DNA from: Clostridium facile
Lineage (GTDB): Bacteria; Bacillota; Clostridia; Oscillospirales; Ruminococcaceae
Direction: 5' to 3'
DNA: 64,000 nt
Assembly: GCF_014297275.1 (NCBI RefSeq)
Contig: NZ_JACOQK010000001.1
Coordinates: 310,001 to 374,000 of the forward strand
Part shown: piece by piece, positions 52,701 through 59,541 of the stretch
Position numbering within the stretch: position 1 is the stretch's first letter
Layout of the letters: the number at the start of each line of letters is the position of its first letter
The notes under the pieces: model-generated
The model's input: the letters and a program-made list of their open reading frames with translations, nothing else
What the model was told of the DNA's origin: nothing
Databases searched by the model: none
Position numbers and translations under genes: made by a program

Positions 52701-55559
52701 ACCTGGAGTAAAAATAATTTAACCGATGGTAATATTTCTACTGGTTATACTACAAATGTAATTGCCAATGTTCAAAATGGCAATGATATTTCCGATCATC
52801 CAATAGATATTACCTTAAATTTAAAAGAGCAAAAGAATTTTAACAGCATATCTATTTATCCACGTACCGATGCTGTTACAGCGGATGGAAAAACTCCAAA
52901 CTTCCCAACGGATTTTATCATCCAAACCAGTACAGATGGAACAAACTTTACAGATGTATTACATGTACAGGATGATACCAACCCTATGGGAAAACCTCAA
53001 ATGTATGAATTTGAATCCCAAGATGCACAATACATTCGTCTACATGTGTTAAAATTAGGGCCTTATGCAAGCCCAGAAGGTGTTGCTGACCCATACCGGA
53101 TTCAGTTAGCTGAAATTATGGCTTATAGCACGGATTCTTCCAATGAGCAGATTCTGTCACTGACTGGTACAGGAGAAGGTTCTGTTCTTGTAAACGGCAA
53201 GCAAGAAACCTTACCATTTACTGCTTCTTATCCATCAGGTACTACAGTAGCGGTAGAAGCATGCCCAGTAGAAACTGCTATCTTTACTGGATGGAGCGGA
53301 AGCTATCAGGATAATTCCAAAGTAACCTATATTACAATGAACCAGGATATTACCTTAAATGCTGGTTTTGAGGAATATATTTCCGCTGAAAAACCATTGG
53401 AAAATATTGCTTTCGGGAAACCTGTAACAAGTAATAATTCATTGGAAATGGGTGGACAATGGACGGTAAGTAATATTACAGATGGAATTACTGATGCAAC
53501 AGGATCTGTAGAAGGATACACTTCTTCTGAATTCCAGGATGCGGATATTTCCGCGAATCCAATTGATGTTACAATCAATTTAGGGCAGCCACAACAATTT
53601 AGCAAATTAGTATTATATCCTCGTAACGATGTCCAAACTGCAAATGGTGGTACAGAATCACCAAACTTCCCAGTTGGATTTGATATTCAGGTATCGAATA
53701 ACAATAAAGATTGGTCTACTGTTTCTTCATATTCCAATTATCCAAATCCACAAAATCAACCAGCTATATTTGAGTTTGAACCTCAAACTGCACAGTATGT
53801 ACGTATTTTAGTTAATACATTAGGGGAACCTACCAATGATGAAAAATTCCCAGATGGACGTGTTGCACGTCGTGTACAATTAACCGAAATAGAAGTATTT
53901 GCTCAAGCAGACGATATTACTAACTTTGCCAAAGAAGCAACCATTACAGCAACCAATTCTTACGAGAGTGCTGCATGGAAACTCAGTTTCCTGAATGATG
54001 GTATTTTGCAAAGCCAGGGTAGAAATAATGGAAATGTAGGTCCAAAGGGATATTCCTCAGAGGGATATAACACCAAAGATATTAGTGCAACACCTCACCG
54101 TATCACCTTCGATCTTGGAAAAGACCGTGTAATCAATAATGTTTCTCTTTATCCAAGGACGGATAGTGATGCAGAAAAAGAGGATTCCAATATCACTGCC
54201 AACTTCCCAGAAGACTTTAAGATTTTGGTAAAAGACAGTAATTCTTCTGAATATACCGTAATAAAAGAAGTAACAGGAGCTAAAATTCCAGATGCTCCGC
54301 ATACAGAACGCGGATGTTATTCCGTAGATTTTGGTAAGGATGTTACAGCGCAGTATATAACTATCGAAGTTACCAAATTAGGTCTTCCTACTTATGATGA
54401 GAAAACATCTGTTGTAAATCGTGTACAACTTGCAGAAGTTACGATTAATGGAGAATCCTCCAAACAGGAACCAAATTCTGTAGGTAGTATTAAAATCAAT
54501 CCATTGCAAGGAAGTTCTTTGGGCATTGGAAGCTCTATGCCTGTATCAGCGATTGTAACACCTTCTACCATGCAAAATAATGATATTATTTGGTCAGTGG
54601 AAGATGAAAACGGTATGCCTTCTATGGTTGCAGAATTAAGCCAGGCTAATACAGAAACTCCTGTGCTTCAAGCGAAAATGGAAGGTACAGCATACTTGGT
54701 AGCACGGTTTACCAACGGTTCTCCAGCAATGGATAAAGTAAAATTTGAAGTGACAAAACCTGTTGATAAGTCTATTTTGAATCGAGTAATCGCATATGCG
54801 GAAGAACAACAGGCATCCGATGAATTTAACAATGTCATCAAAGATGTACAGGAATCCTTTAAGGCGGCATTAGCAGCGGCGAAAGAAGTTTCTGAAAATG
54901 CGTATGCGATACAGTCTGAAGTAGACACAGCATGGCAGAACCTGATGAACGAAATCCATAAACTAGGATTTGTCAAAGGTGATATTACTTCCTTAGAAGC
55001 TCTGGTTGCATTGGCAGAAGGTTATGACATGAATGACTTTGTAGAAGCAGGTCAGGCAGAATTCTTAGAAGCGTTGAAAGCAGCGCAAGATTTATTAGCG
55101 GATAAAGACAATGCAATGCAGGCAGAAATCGAAACAGCAGAAACCAATCTGTTGAACGCGATGCTGAACCTGAGATACAAAGCGGATAAATCCATCCTGG
55201 AAAAAGTAATTGCGGAAGCCAACGGCAAAGATGCGAACGCATATACAGCGGAAAGCTATGCAGTACTGGAAGCAGCAGTAGCAGAAGCAAACGCAGTAAT
55301 GGCGAACGAAGATGCAACCCAGGAAGAAGTAGACGCAGCAGTAGTAAGTGTACAAGAAGCAATGAAAGGTCTAGTAGCAGTAGAAAAACCATCTACCGAA
55401 ACACCAGATGACAACAAAGCAAACGGTACACAAACAGGGCAAGAATCTACCACAACAAAAGCAAACGCAGCCAAAACAGGTGATGTTGCACCAATCGCAG
55501 GAGTAATGGCACTAGTATTGGCAGGCGCTGCAGTAGTAGCTCTGAAAAAGAAAAAATAG
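49740..55559 (+). CDS. Giant wall-anchored GH78-type rhamnosidase with discoidin, bacterial-repeat and FIVAR domains
   Basis: 1939 residues with a signal peptide (about 1-28, ending FAFA). The N-terminal GH78 domains carry AVDSRYWLYINGE. The catalytic motif DCPDRERAQWWGD near 383 keeps D, E and D at +5 and +12, and TTLWEMWDKGGGTRNHAWSG follows. Then come InlB-like/bacterial-repeat domains (about 800-880, 885-965, 1137-1212, each with a FxxWSG-type end). Three discoidin-like domains lie at about 967-1130, 1221-1390 and 1395-1570, and an Ig-like (Big_2-type) domain at about 1580-1675. Three FIVAR repeats and the AAKTGD anchor with KKKK close it. The discoidin units suggest carbohydrate binding. 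It is the only rhamnosidase here without an adjacent AraC gene. Its FIVAR module is the most diverged of the set. Confidence 0.88.
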   Translation: MKMWKRALGILISGAILCSSMVGNFAFAAEEQEHVSTWDAQWIWDDDSTARNTWMDFRKTVELTEVPEKAEARLAVDSRYWLYINGELVVFEGGLKRGPTPEDGYYDVVDIAPYLKTGTNTIAVKAWYWGPKDQYASYSNYSSKKAGFLFEAQIGDQLVISDDSWKVKRDEAYLDDTKIAGVGQPNYRIPAYNIYYDARKTEDTGWEEPGYDDSGWENATEMGQAPCAPWNELYERPIPLTKDYGLKEYLNMDQYRDYTTTQTESITMNVPYNAQLTPYLKIETDQPGLEIKMTTENTNIGAVRSTYITNGNGVQEFEALGWFNGQYITYEIPAGVKIISLQYRESGYNTEFTGSFTSDNEFYNNLWQMCLRTLYITMRDSFMDCPDRERAQWWGDTTNEMMQIVYSMDENSYLLYEKGLDQMLGWMETDNENEYRNDVLQTVVPIAGDYFELPMQQLAGVCGFWEYYLYTGRTETLEKMYQASKTYLYKWDMGSNGLVVHRAGSWDWPDWGSNADVPVLENAWYYKAMSDVVKMAEVLGCTEDIPAMQERLDSIEMNYNSFWTEKGYKSTNQAKPDDRANAMAVLAGLVNESQYPTVENVLETIFNASPYMEKYVLDAMCEMGYMEQAQNRMVTRYTPMATDNGYTTLWEMWDKGGGTRNHAWSGGPMITMSKYMAGVKPVIAGYDIYEITPDMGELNQVQVSVPSVKGAIDVAMQQDLAANTFSMNVTSPAETTALVAIPRFEGVNSTITANGSVVFENGAAVNGNQNVVYTGQDGKYVYFTVNPGSYQIQSTPKTDSKESYIVTIQGTEGGTVSVDNTVVELPYTTTVATGSKLTLTATPDSEHSFDYWSGSIGSENTQIEITANTDLNITANFKQKEQKEYSLIKLSNPENNDVIVEYNGQDYTLPTTLVVKTGDVVQLKAKDQKFGITHFMNWQGDIYSANSELAVKVDKDISLEINSGYAANINLAKGSEVTATDSMEAPPTWSKNNLTDGNISTGYTTNVIANVQNGNDISDHPIDITLNLKEQKNFNSISIYPRTDAVTADGKTPNFPTDFIIQTSTDGTNFTDVLHVQDDTNPMGKPQMYEFESQDAQYIRLHVLKLGPYASPEGVADPYRIQLAEIMAYSTDSSNEQILSLTGTGEGSVLVNGKQETLPFTASYPSGTTVAVEACPVETAIFTGWSGSYQDNSKVTYITMNQDITLNAGFEEYISAEKPLENIAFGKPVTSNNSLEMGGQWTVSNITDGITDATGSVEGYTSSEFQDADISANPIDVTINLGQPQQFSKLVLYPRNDVQTANGGTESPNFPVGFDIQVSNNNKDWSTVSSYSNYPNPQNQPAIFEFEPQTAQYVRILVNTLGEPTNDEKFPDGRVARRVQLTEIEVFAQADDITNFAKEATITATNSYESAAWKLSFLNDGILQSQGRNNGNVGPKGYSSEGYNTKDISATPHRITFDLGKDRVINNVSLYPRTDSDAEKEDSNITANFPEDFKILVKDSNSSEYTVIKEVTGAKIPDAPHTERGCYSVDFGKDVTAQYITIEVTKLGLPTYDEKTSVVNRVQLAEVTINGESSKQEPNSVGSIKINPLQGSSLGIGSSMPVSAIVTPSTMQNNDIIWSVEDENGMPSMVAELSQANTETPVLQAKMEGTAYLVARFTNGSPAMDKVKFEVTKPVDKSILNRVIAYAEEQQASDEFNNVIKDVQESFKAALAAAKEVSENAYAIQSEVDTAWQNLMNEIHKLGFVKGDITSLEALVALAEGYDMNDFVEAGQAEFLEALKAAQDLLADKDNAMQAEIETAETNLLNAMLNLRYKADKSILEKVIAEANGKDANAYTAESYAVLEAAVAEANAVMANEDATQEEVDAAVVSVQEAMKGLVAVEKPSTETPDDNKANGTQTGQESTTTKANAAKTGDVAPIAGVMALVLAGAAVVALKKKK

Positions 55560-55599
55560 TATTTCTTTTCTGTGATGGTTTATAACCACCAATTATAGT

Positions 55600-55652
55600 G
55601 TTAAAAATAAGACCCCCGACCTTTTTATAAGGTTGGGGGTCTTATTTTTATT
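55600..55652. terminator. Terminator of GH78 gene 49740
   Basis: AAAATAAGACCCCC and GGGGGTCTTATTTT form a long, GC-cored stem followed by TATTT. Confidence 0.9.
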
Positions 55653-55884
55653 TCTTTTAATTTTTCATTAAATTTAATCAAAAATAAAAATTTTAGATAG
55701 TATAAACGATAAAATACTTAAAAATTTATTAATGTTCCTCTCGTAAATACAAAAAATAAATAGAACAGAATCTATTTACTTGATTGTTCTTTAAAAAGTT
55801 TTACGATAAATATATGTTTTTCGACAAAATAACTTATAATATTGTATGAATTTATTCAAATTATTGTTAGGGAGGATATTAAAA

Positions 55885-56751
55885 ATGGAAATCAGCAACG
55901 AAACTTACTTTTCTTTAAAAACAGAACATATTTATCAATTTAAACAGGTATTATATGACCGGGAAAATGCTAGTGCTACTATTCGTAAATATATTACCGA
56001 TATCCGCACGTTTTATTCTTATCTAGGAGATAACAAACAAATTAATAAACAACGCATCCTTCTTTACAAAGAATGGCTCATGGAACATTATGCTATCACC
56101 AGTGTAAATTCTATGTTAGTAGCTTTAAACCAGTTTTTAAATTTTCTGAATTTGGAGCATTTAAAAACAAAACAAATCAGGATACAGAATAACTTTTTTA
56201 TTCGAAAAGAAAAAGAACTAACCAAAGTAGAATACGAAAATCTAGTTAAAACAGCACAGTCTCAAGGGAAAGAACAGCTTGCATTGATTATGGAAACAAT
56301 ATGTTCCACTGGTATCCGAATTAGTGAATTAAACTTTTTTACAGTAGAAGCAGTAAAATTAGGTGTTGCAAAAGTATGGAATAAAGGGAAATACCGTTTG
56401 GTATTAATTCCAAATCTGTTGCAAAAAAAATTAAACTGTTATGCAAAGAAAAAACAGATCCAATCCGGTATTATTTTCAAAACAAAAAGTGGTAAACCAA
56501 AAGACCGTTCGAATATATGGCGAGAGATGAAAAAAATTGCGGAACTGGCTGGTATTTCACCAGAAAAAATATTTCCGCATAATTTACGACATCTATTCGC
56601 AAGAACTTTTTATTGTTATACCAAAGATTTGGTTAATTTAGCAGATATCCTTGGCCATAGTAGTTTGGATATAACTAGAATTTATACTTCCGAAGGGATA
56701 GAAGCTTCTCGAAAAAACATTGACAAACTACAACTCATAATAACCATATAG
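55885..56751 (+). CDS. Tyrosine recombinase (phage integrase family)
   Basis: 288 residues. The N-terminal SAM-like DNA-binding domain (about 1-90) is followed by the catalytic domain with the Arg of TGIRISELNF, a beta-hairpin lysine (VWNKGKYR), HNLRHLFART (HxxR), LGHSS and the nucleophile Tyr in ITRIYTSEG. The size and lack of extra domains resemble XerC/D-like and promoter-inverting recombinases rather than phage integrases. GGGAGG lies nine bases before the ATG at 55885; an earlier in-frame ATG at 55846 lacks an SD. Its stop codon lies inside a 26 bp recombination-site-like repeat facing a second copy 200 bp downstream, so its likely substrate is the capsule promoter next door. Confidence 0.9.
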   Translation: MEISNETYFSLKTEHIYQFKQVLYDRENASATIRKYITDIRTFYSYLGDNKQINKQRILLYKEWLMEHYAITSVNSMLVALNQFLNFLNLEHLKTKQIRIQNNFFIRKEKELTKVEYENLVKTAQSQGKEQLALIMETICSTGIRISELNFFTVEAVKLGVAKVWNKGKYRLVLIPNLLQKKLNCYAKKKQIQSGIIFKTKSGKPKDRSNIWREMKKIAELAGISPEKIFPHNLRHLFARTFYCYTKDLVNLADILGHSSLDITRIYTSEGIEASRKNIDKLQLIITI

Positions 56752-56767
56752 TATTAATTATGTTGTT
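56742..56767 (+). repeat. Left inverted repeat of putative invertible capsule promoter
   Basis: 26 bp sequence containing TATTAATTATGTTGTT (56752-56767). It matches the reverse complement of 56951-56976 at 23 of 26 positions, including 16 consecutive bases. It overlaps the last codons and stop of the recombinase gene. Confidence 0.8.
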
Positions 56768-56855
56768 ATTTTTACTGATTTTATTTTCTATTTTATAACG
56801 CAAAGAGCAATAAGTCAATACAGATATATACAAGATTGTAATATTTTGTATTGTT

Positions 56856-56885
56856 TTGAATGTTTATGAATTTTTTTTGTATAAT
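56856..56885 (+). promoter_or_regulatory. Promoter inside the putative invertible segment
   Basis: TTGAAT (56856-56861) and TATAAT (56880-56885) with an 18 bp spacer point toward the capsule genes in the orientation seen here, so the locus would be ON in this sequence. Confidence 0.65.
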
Positions 56886-56950
56886 TAATAAAAATTATTT
56901 GGTAAATATATGTAGGTGTTGGAACCTTTCCTGTTTTATTTCCATTTTTA

Positions 56951-56976
56951 AACAACATAATTAATATTATGTTGTT
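56951..56976 (-). repeat. Right inverted repeat of putative invertible capsule promoter
   Basis: This copy is itself a palindrome (11 bp arms AACAACATAAT and ATTATGTTGTT around TAAT), as expected for two recombinase monomers binding head to head. It pairs with 56742-56767. The segment between the outer edges is 235 bp. Confidence 0.8.
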
Positions 56977-57068
56977 TTAATTGAGTGGAAAATTTAAGTT
57001 TTAAGACAAAGTGAAAATCGTGAAAAGAGCAGATAGAAGAAGTGAAATAGGGCAGAAAGGTAAAGTTT

Positions 57069-57800
57069 ATGGCAATGGAAAACATAAGAACAACTGAACA
57101 GAAAAATTTATTGCATGACGATGAAATAGAAATAGGTGAATTGTTAGGAAAGTTATGGGGGATAGTAAAACGGTATTTTATTTTACTAGCATGCTTTTTA
57201 CTAGTAGGGGGGATAGGAGGATATTTAGTGAGTAACTATTTAGTTGCTCCTAAATATCAATCTAGCGCAACTATGATTGTAAATAACAATCAAAACGTAA
57301 CAGGTACATTCTCTCCAAGTGACTATACTGCTTCTACAAATTTGGTAGAAACTTATGCCGTTATTATCAAAAGCGAAGCAGTATTAAATCCAGTTATCCA
57401 GGCCTTAGGAATAAATGTTAGTAGTAGCGATTTAGCGTCGCAGATATCGGTGAGTTCGGTAAATGCAACACAGGTGATGAGGATTTCTGTAACCGATACG
57501 GATAAGGAATTTGCTCGGTCGGTAACAGAAAAAATAACAGAAATCGCACCTGAAATTATCATTGAGAAAGTAGAAGCAGGCTCCTGTAACATTGTAAGCC
57601 AAGCAAGTGACGCGGTTCAAGTATCTCCAAATGTAAAAAAATATACTATGATAGGCATATTAGCTGGAATTGCTGTAGCAGTAATTATTATCTTTTTGAG
57701 GGAAATTTTAGACCGTACTATAAAATCGGAAGAACAACTGGCTGCTTTAACCAATAGTTTGGTAATCGGAGTGATACCATTTGAAGGGAGTAAAAACTAA
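57069..57800 (+). CDS. Capsule chain-length regulator / BY-kinase activator (Wzz/YveK-CapA type)
   Basis: 243 residues with a short cytoplasmic N-terminus (EIEIGELLGKLWGIVKRYF), TM1 (about 36-55), an extracytoplasmic Wzz domain (YLVAPKYQSSATMIV, TYAVIIKSEAVLNPVI) and TM2 (about 193-213) followed by LREILDRTIKSEEQL. It belongs to the polysaccharide co-polymerase group that sets chain length and activates the separate tyrosine kinase. It is the first gene of the capsule operon. Its stop codon overlaps the start of the kinase gene (TAATG). Confidence 0.9.
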   Translation: MAMENIRTTEQKNLLHDDEIEIGELLGKLWGIVKRYFILLACFLLVGGIGGYLVSNYLVAPKYQSSATMIVNNNQNVTGTFSPSDYTASTNLVETYAVIIKSEAVLNPVIQALGINVSSSDLASQISVSSVNATQVMRISVTDTDKEFARSVTEKITEIAPEIIIEKVEAGSCNIVSQASDAVQVSPNVKKYTMIGILAGIAVAVIIIFLREILDRTIKSEEQLAALTNSLVIGVIPFEGSKN

Positions 57801-58549
57801 TGGGAAAGGTTAGAAAACACATTAGGTTGAATTCCCTTAGTGGAGAAGAAACCTCATTTGCATATGTAGAAGCATTTAAGACGCTGCGTACCAATTTGGA
57901 GTTCCTATCATCGGAAACAGATTGTAAAAAAATAGTTGTTACTTCTCCATTAGCGGAAGAAGGAAAAACTAATGTATCTATCAATTTAGCAGTTACACTT
58001 GCGGATGCAGGCAAAAAAGTAATACTGCTTGATTGTGACTTGAGACGATCTATTTTAGAGGATTATCTATCATCTGAAGATAAAAACAAATGGAACAAAC
58101 AATTTACCAAAGGATTATCAGGGATATTGTGTGGAAAATTTAATTTGGCAGAATCTTCGATAGAAATGAAAAATTTAGGTATTACTGTTCTGCCATCAGG
58201 CAAGCATCCTCCAAATCCATCGGAATTGTTGGCAAGCAAAAAAATGGGACAGTTAATTCAAGAATTAGATGAGATATATGATTACATCATATTTGATGCC
58301 CCGCCAATTTCTTTGGTTACTGATGCGGCGGTAATTGGTAAATATGCAGATGGTGCGCTATTAGTTGTAAGATATAAATCTACACCAGTTGTAATGATTA
58401 AAAAAGCAATGGAAAATTTGAATAATGCCGGTATAAAGGTAATAGGCTCTATACTAAATGCGTTTGATATCAAAAAATCCAATATTTATGGCAAAAAATA
58501 TTATGGATATTATAGATATGCATACAAAAAAGAAGGTGAGGGGCTATAG
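57800..58549 (+). CDS. Bacterial tyrosine kinase (CpsD/CapB/YwqD type)
   Basis: 249 residues. Walker A is TSPLAEEGKTNVSIN near 52-66 (AEEGKT in place of the more usual SEGKST), Walker A' is VILLDCDLRRS, and Walker B is YIIFDAPP. The C-terminal tyrosine cluster YGKKYYGYYRYAYKK is the autophosphorylation tail. It phosphorylates itself and partners to control polymer assembly, together with the membrane activator upstream and the phosphatase downstream. It overlaps the upstream gene by one base. Confidence 0.93.
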   Translation: MGKVRKHIRLNSLSGEETSFAYVEAFKTLRTNLEFLSSETDCKKIVVTSPLAEEGKTNVSINLAVTLADAGKKVILLDCDLRRSILEDYLSSEDKNKWNKQFTKGLSGILCGKFNLAESSIEMKNLGITVLPSGKHPPNPSELLASKKMGQLIQELDEIYDYIIFDAPPISLVTDAAVIGKYADGALLVVRYKSTPVVMIKKAMENLNNAGIKVIGSILNAFDIKKSNIYGKKYYGYYRYAYKKEGEGL

Positions 58550-59289
58550 TAGATTTACATACTCATATTTTACCTGGAATCGATGATGGGGCGCAGGAAT
58601 TGGAACAGGCACTACAACTGTTGGAGATGCAAGTAAGACATGGGGTTAATAAAATTGTATTTACACCACATTTTCATTTTGAGGAACAAACACCAGAACA
58701 CTTTTTTGAACAAAGAGAACTAGCGTATCAAAAACTAATGTTGTCATCAAAAAAGCGAGAAATTCAATTTGAGGCAAAACTAGGCGCAGAGGTTTATTTT
58801 TCAATTCGGCTTAGCAAATATGATCTATCAAAATTTTGTATTGAAAAAACAAATTATCTGTTAATAGAATTTTCTCCAATGTATCATTATGTTGCATTGA
58901 TTGAAAAGGTAATGTTTGATCTATTAAGTAGCGGGATTGTCCCAATCATAGCCCATATAGAAAGATATCCATTTTTAATGGAAAATCCAGCGTTATTATC
59001 AGAATGGGTAAGCCAAGGTGTTATCGTACAAGTGAATGCCAATAGTTTAAAAAGAACAAAAAAGACAAGAAAAAAAATAGTAAAACTATTGGAATGGGGG
59101 CTTGTACATGTAGTAGCATCCGATACACATTCAGTAGATTTAAGGCCACCCAATATTTGGACAGGTCTGGAATCGATAGAAAAGTATCAAAACCAACTGA
59201 TTGAACATGCAGAAAAGATTTTCCAAGGAGAAAATTTGCAAAAAGCATCACCATATATGCCGCATAAACGGTTTGGTATGTGGATGTAA
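58546..59289 (+). CDS. PHP-family protein-tyrosine phosphatase (CpsB/YwqE type) with non-standard start
   Basis: About 247 residues. The metal-binding N-terminus VDLHTHILPGIDDGA, then FTPHFHFEEQTPEHFF, LIEFSPMYHY, IAHIERYPF and ASDTHSVDLRPPN are all present, so the phosphatase is complete. However, no ATG, GTG or TTG lies before the essential HTH motif: the frame has TGA at 58537-58539, then GGG GCT ATA GTA GAT. ATA at 58546, following AGGTGAGGGG, sits where ATG is expected and overlaps the kinase stop. A TTG at 58600 would delete the active-site histidines. Either AUA initiation, a mutated start or a sequence error. It would dephosphorylate the kinase's tyrosine cluster. Confidence 0.85.
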   Translation: MVDLHTHILPGIDDGAQELEQALQLLEMQVRHGVNKIVFTPHFHFEEQTPEHFFEQRELAYQKLMLSSKKREIQFEAKLGAEVYFSIRLSKYDLSKFCIEKTNYLLIEFSPMYHYVALIEKVMFDLLSSGIVPIIAHIERYPFLMENPALLSEWVSQGVIVQVNANSLKRTKKTRKKIVKLLEWGLVHVVASDTHSVDLRPPNIWTGLESIEKYQNQLIEHAEKIFQGENLQKASPYMPHKRFGMWM

Positions 59290-59294
59290 AAGGG

Positions 59295-59389
59295 ATACTT
59301 TTTCGTTCGTATTTACTTTGACCAAAAAACTTAAAAATAGGCAAAAAAATAGAGATTTAACCCCAAAAATACCCAGAACGAAAAAGTAT
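59295..59389. repeat. 14 bp inverted repeat in capsule intergenic region
   Basis: ATACTTTTTCGTTC (59295-59308) and GAACGAAAAAGTAT (59376-59389) are perfect inverse copies 67 bp apart, between the phosphatase and dehydratase genes. The purpose is unknown: hairpin, processing site or second inversion site. Confidence 0.6.
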
Positions 59390-59541
59390 AGTTATCACGA
59401 AAAGAAAAAGTAGTCAATAAAACCCTCCTTTGCCTATATAAAAGTTTTGGAAGGTGAACGTAAAAAGAATTGATAGATATTTGTAAAATATAGTAAAAGG
59501 AAAATTATCCTCTAAATTTTATTGTGAAAAGAGGAACGACA

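Noticed and set aside
55885..56751. Prophage or integrative element integrase
   Set aside because: No phage or conjugation genes, and no tRNA or att pair around it. The inverted repeats next to the gene and the capsule operon fit a promoter invertase better.
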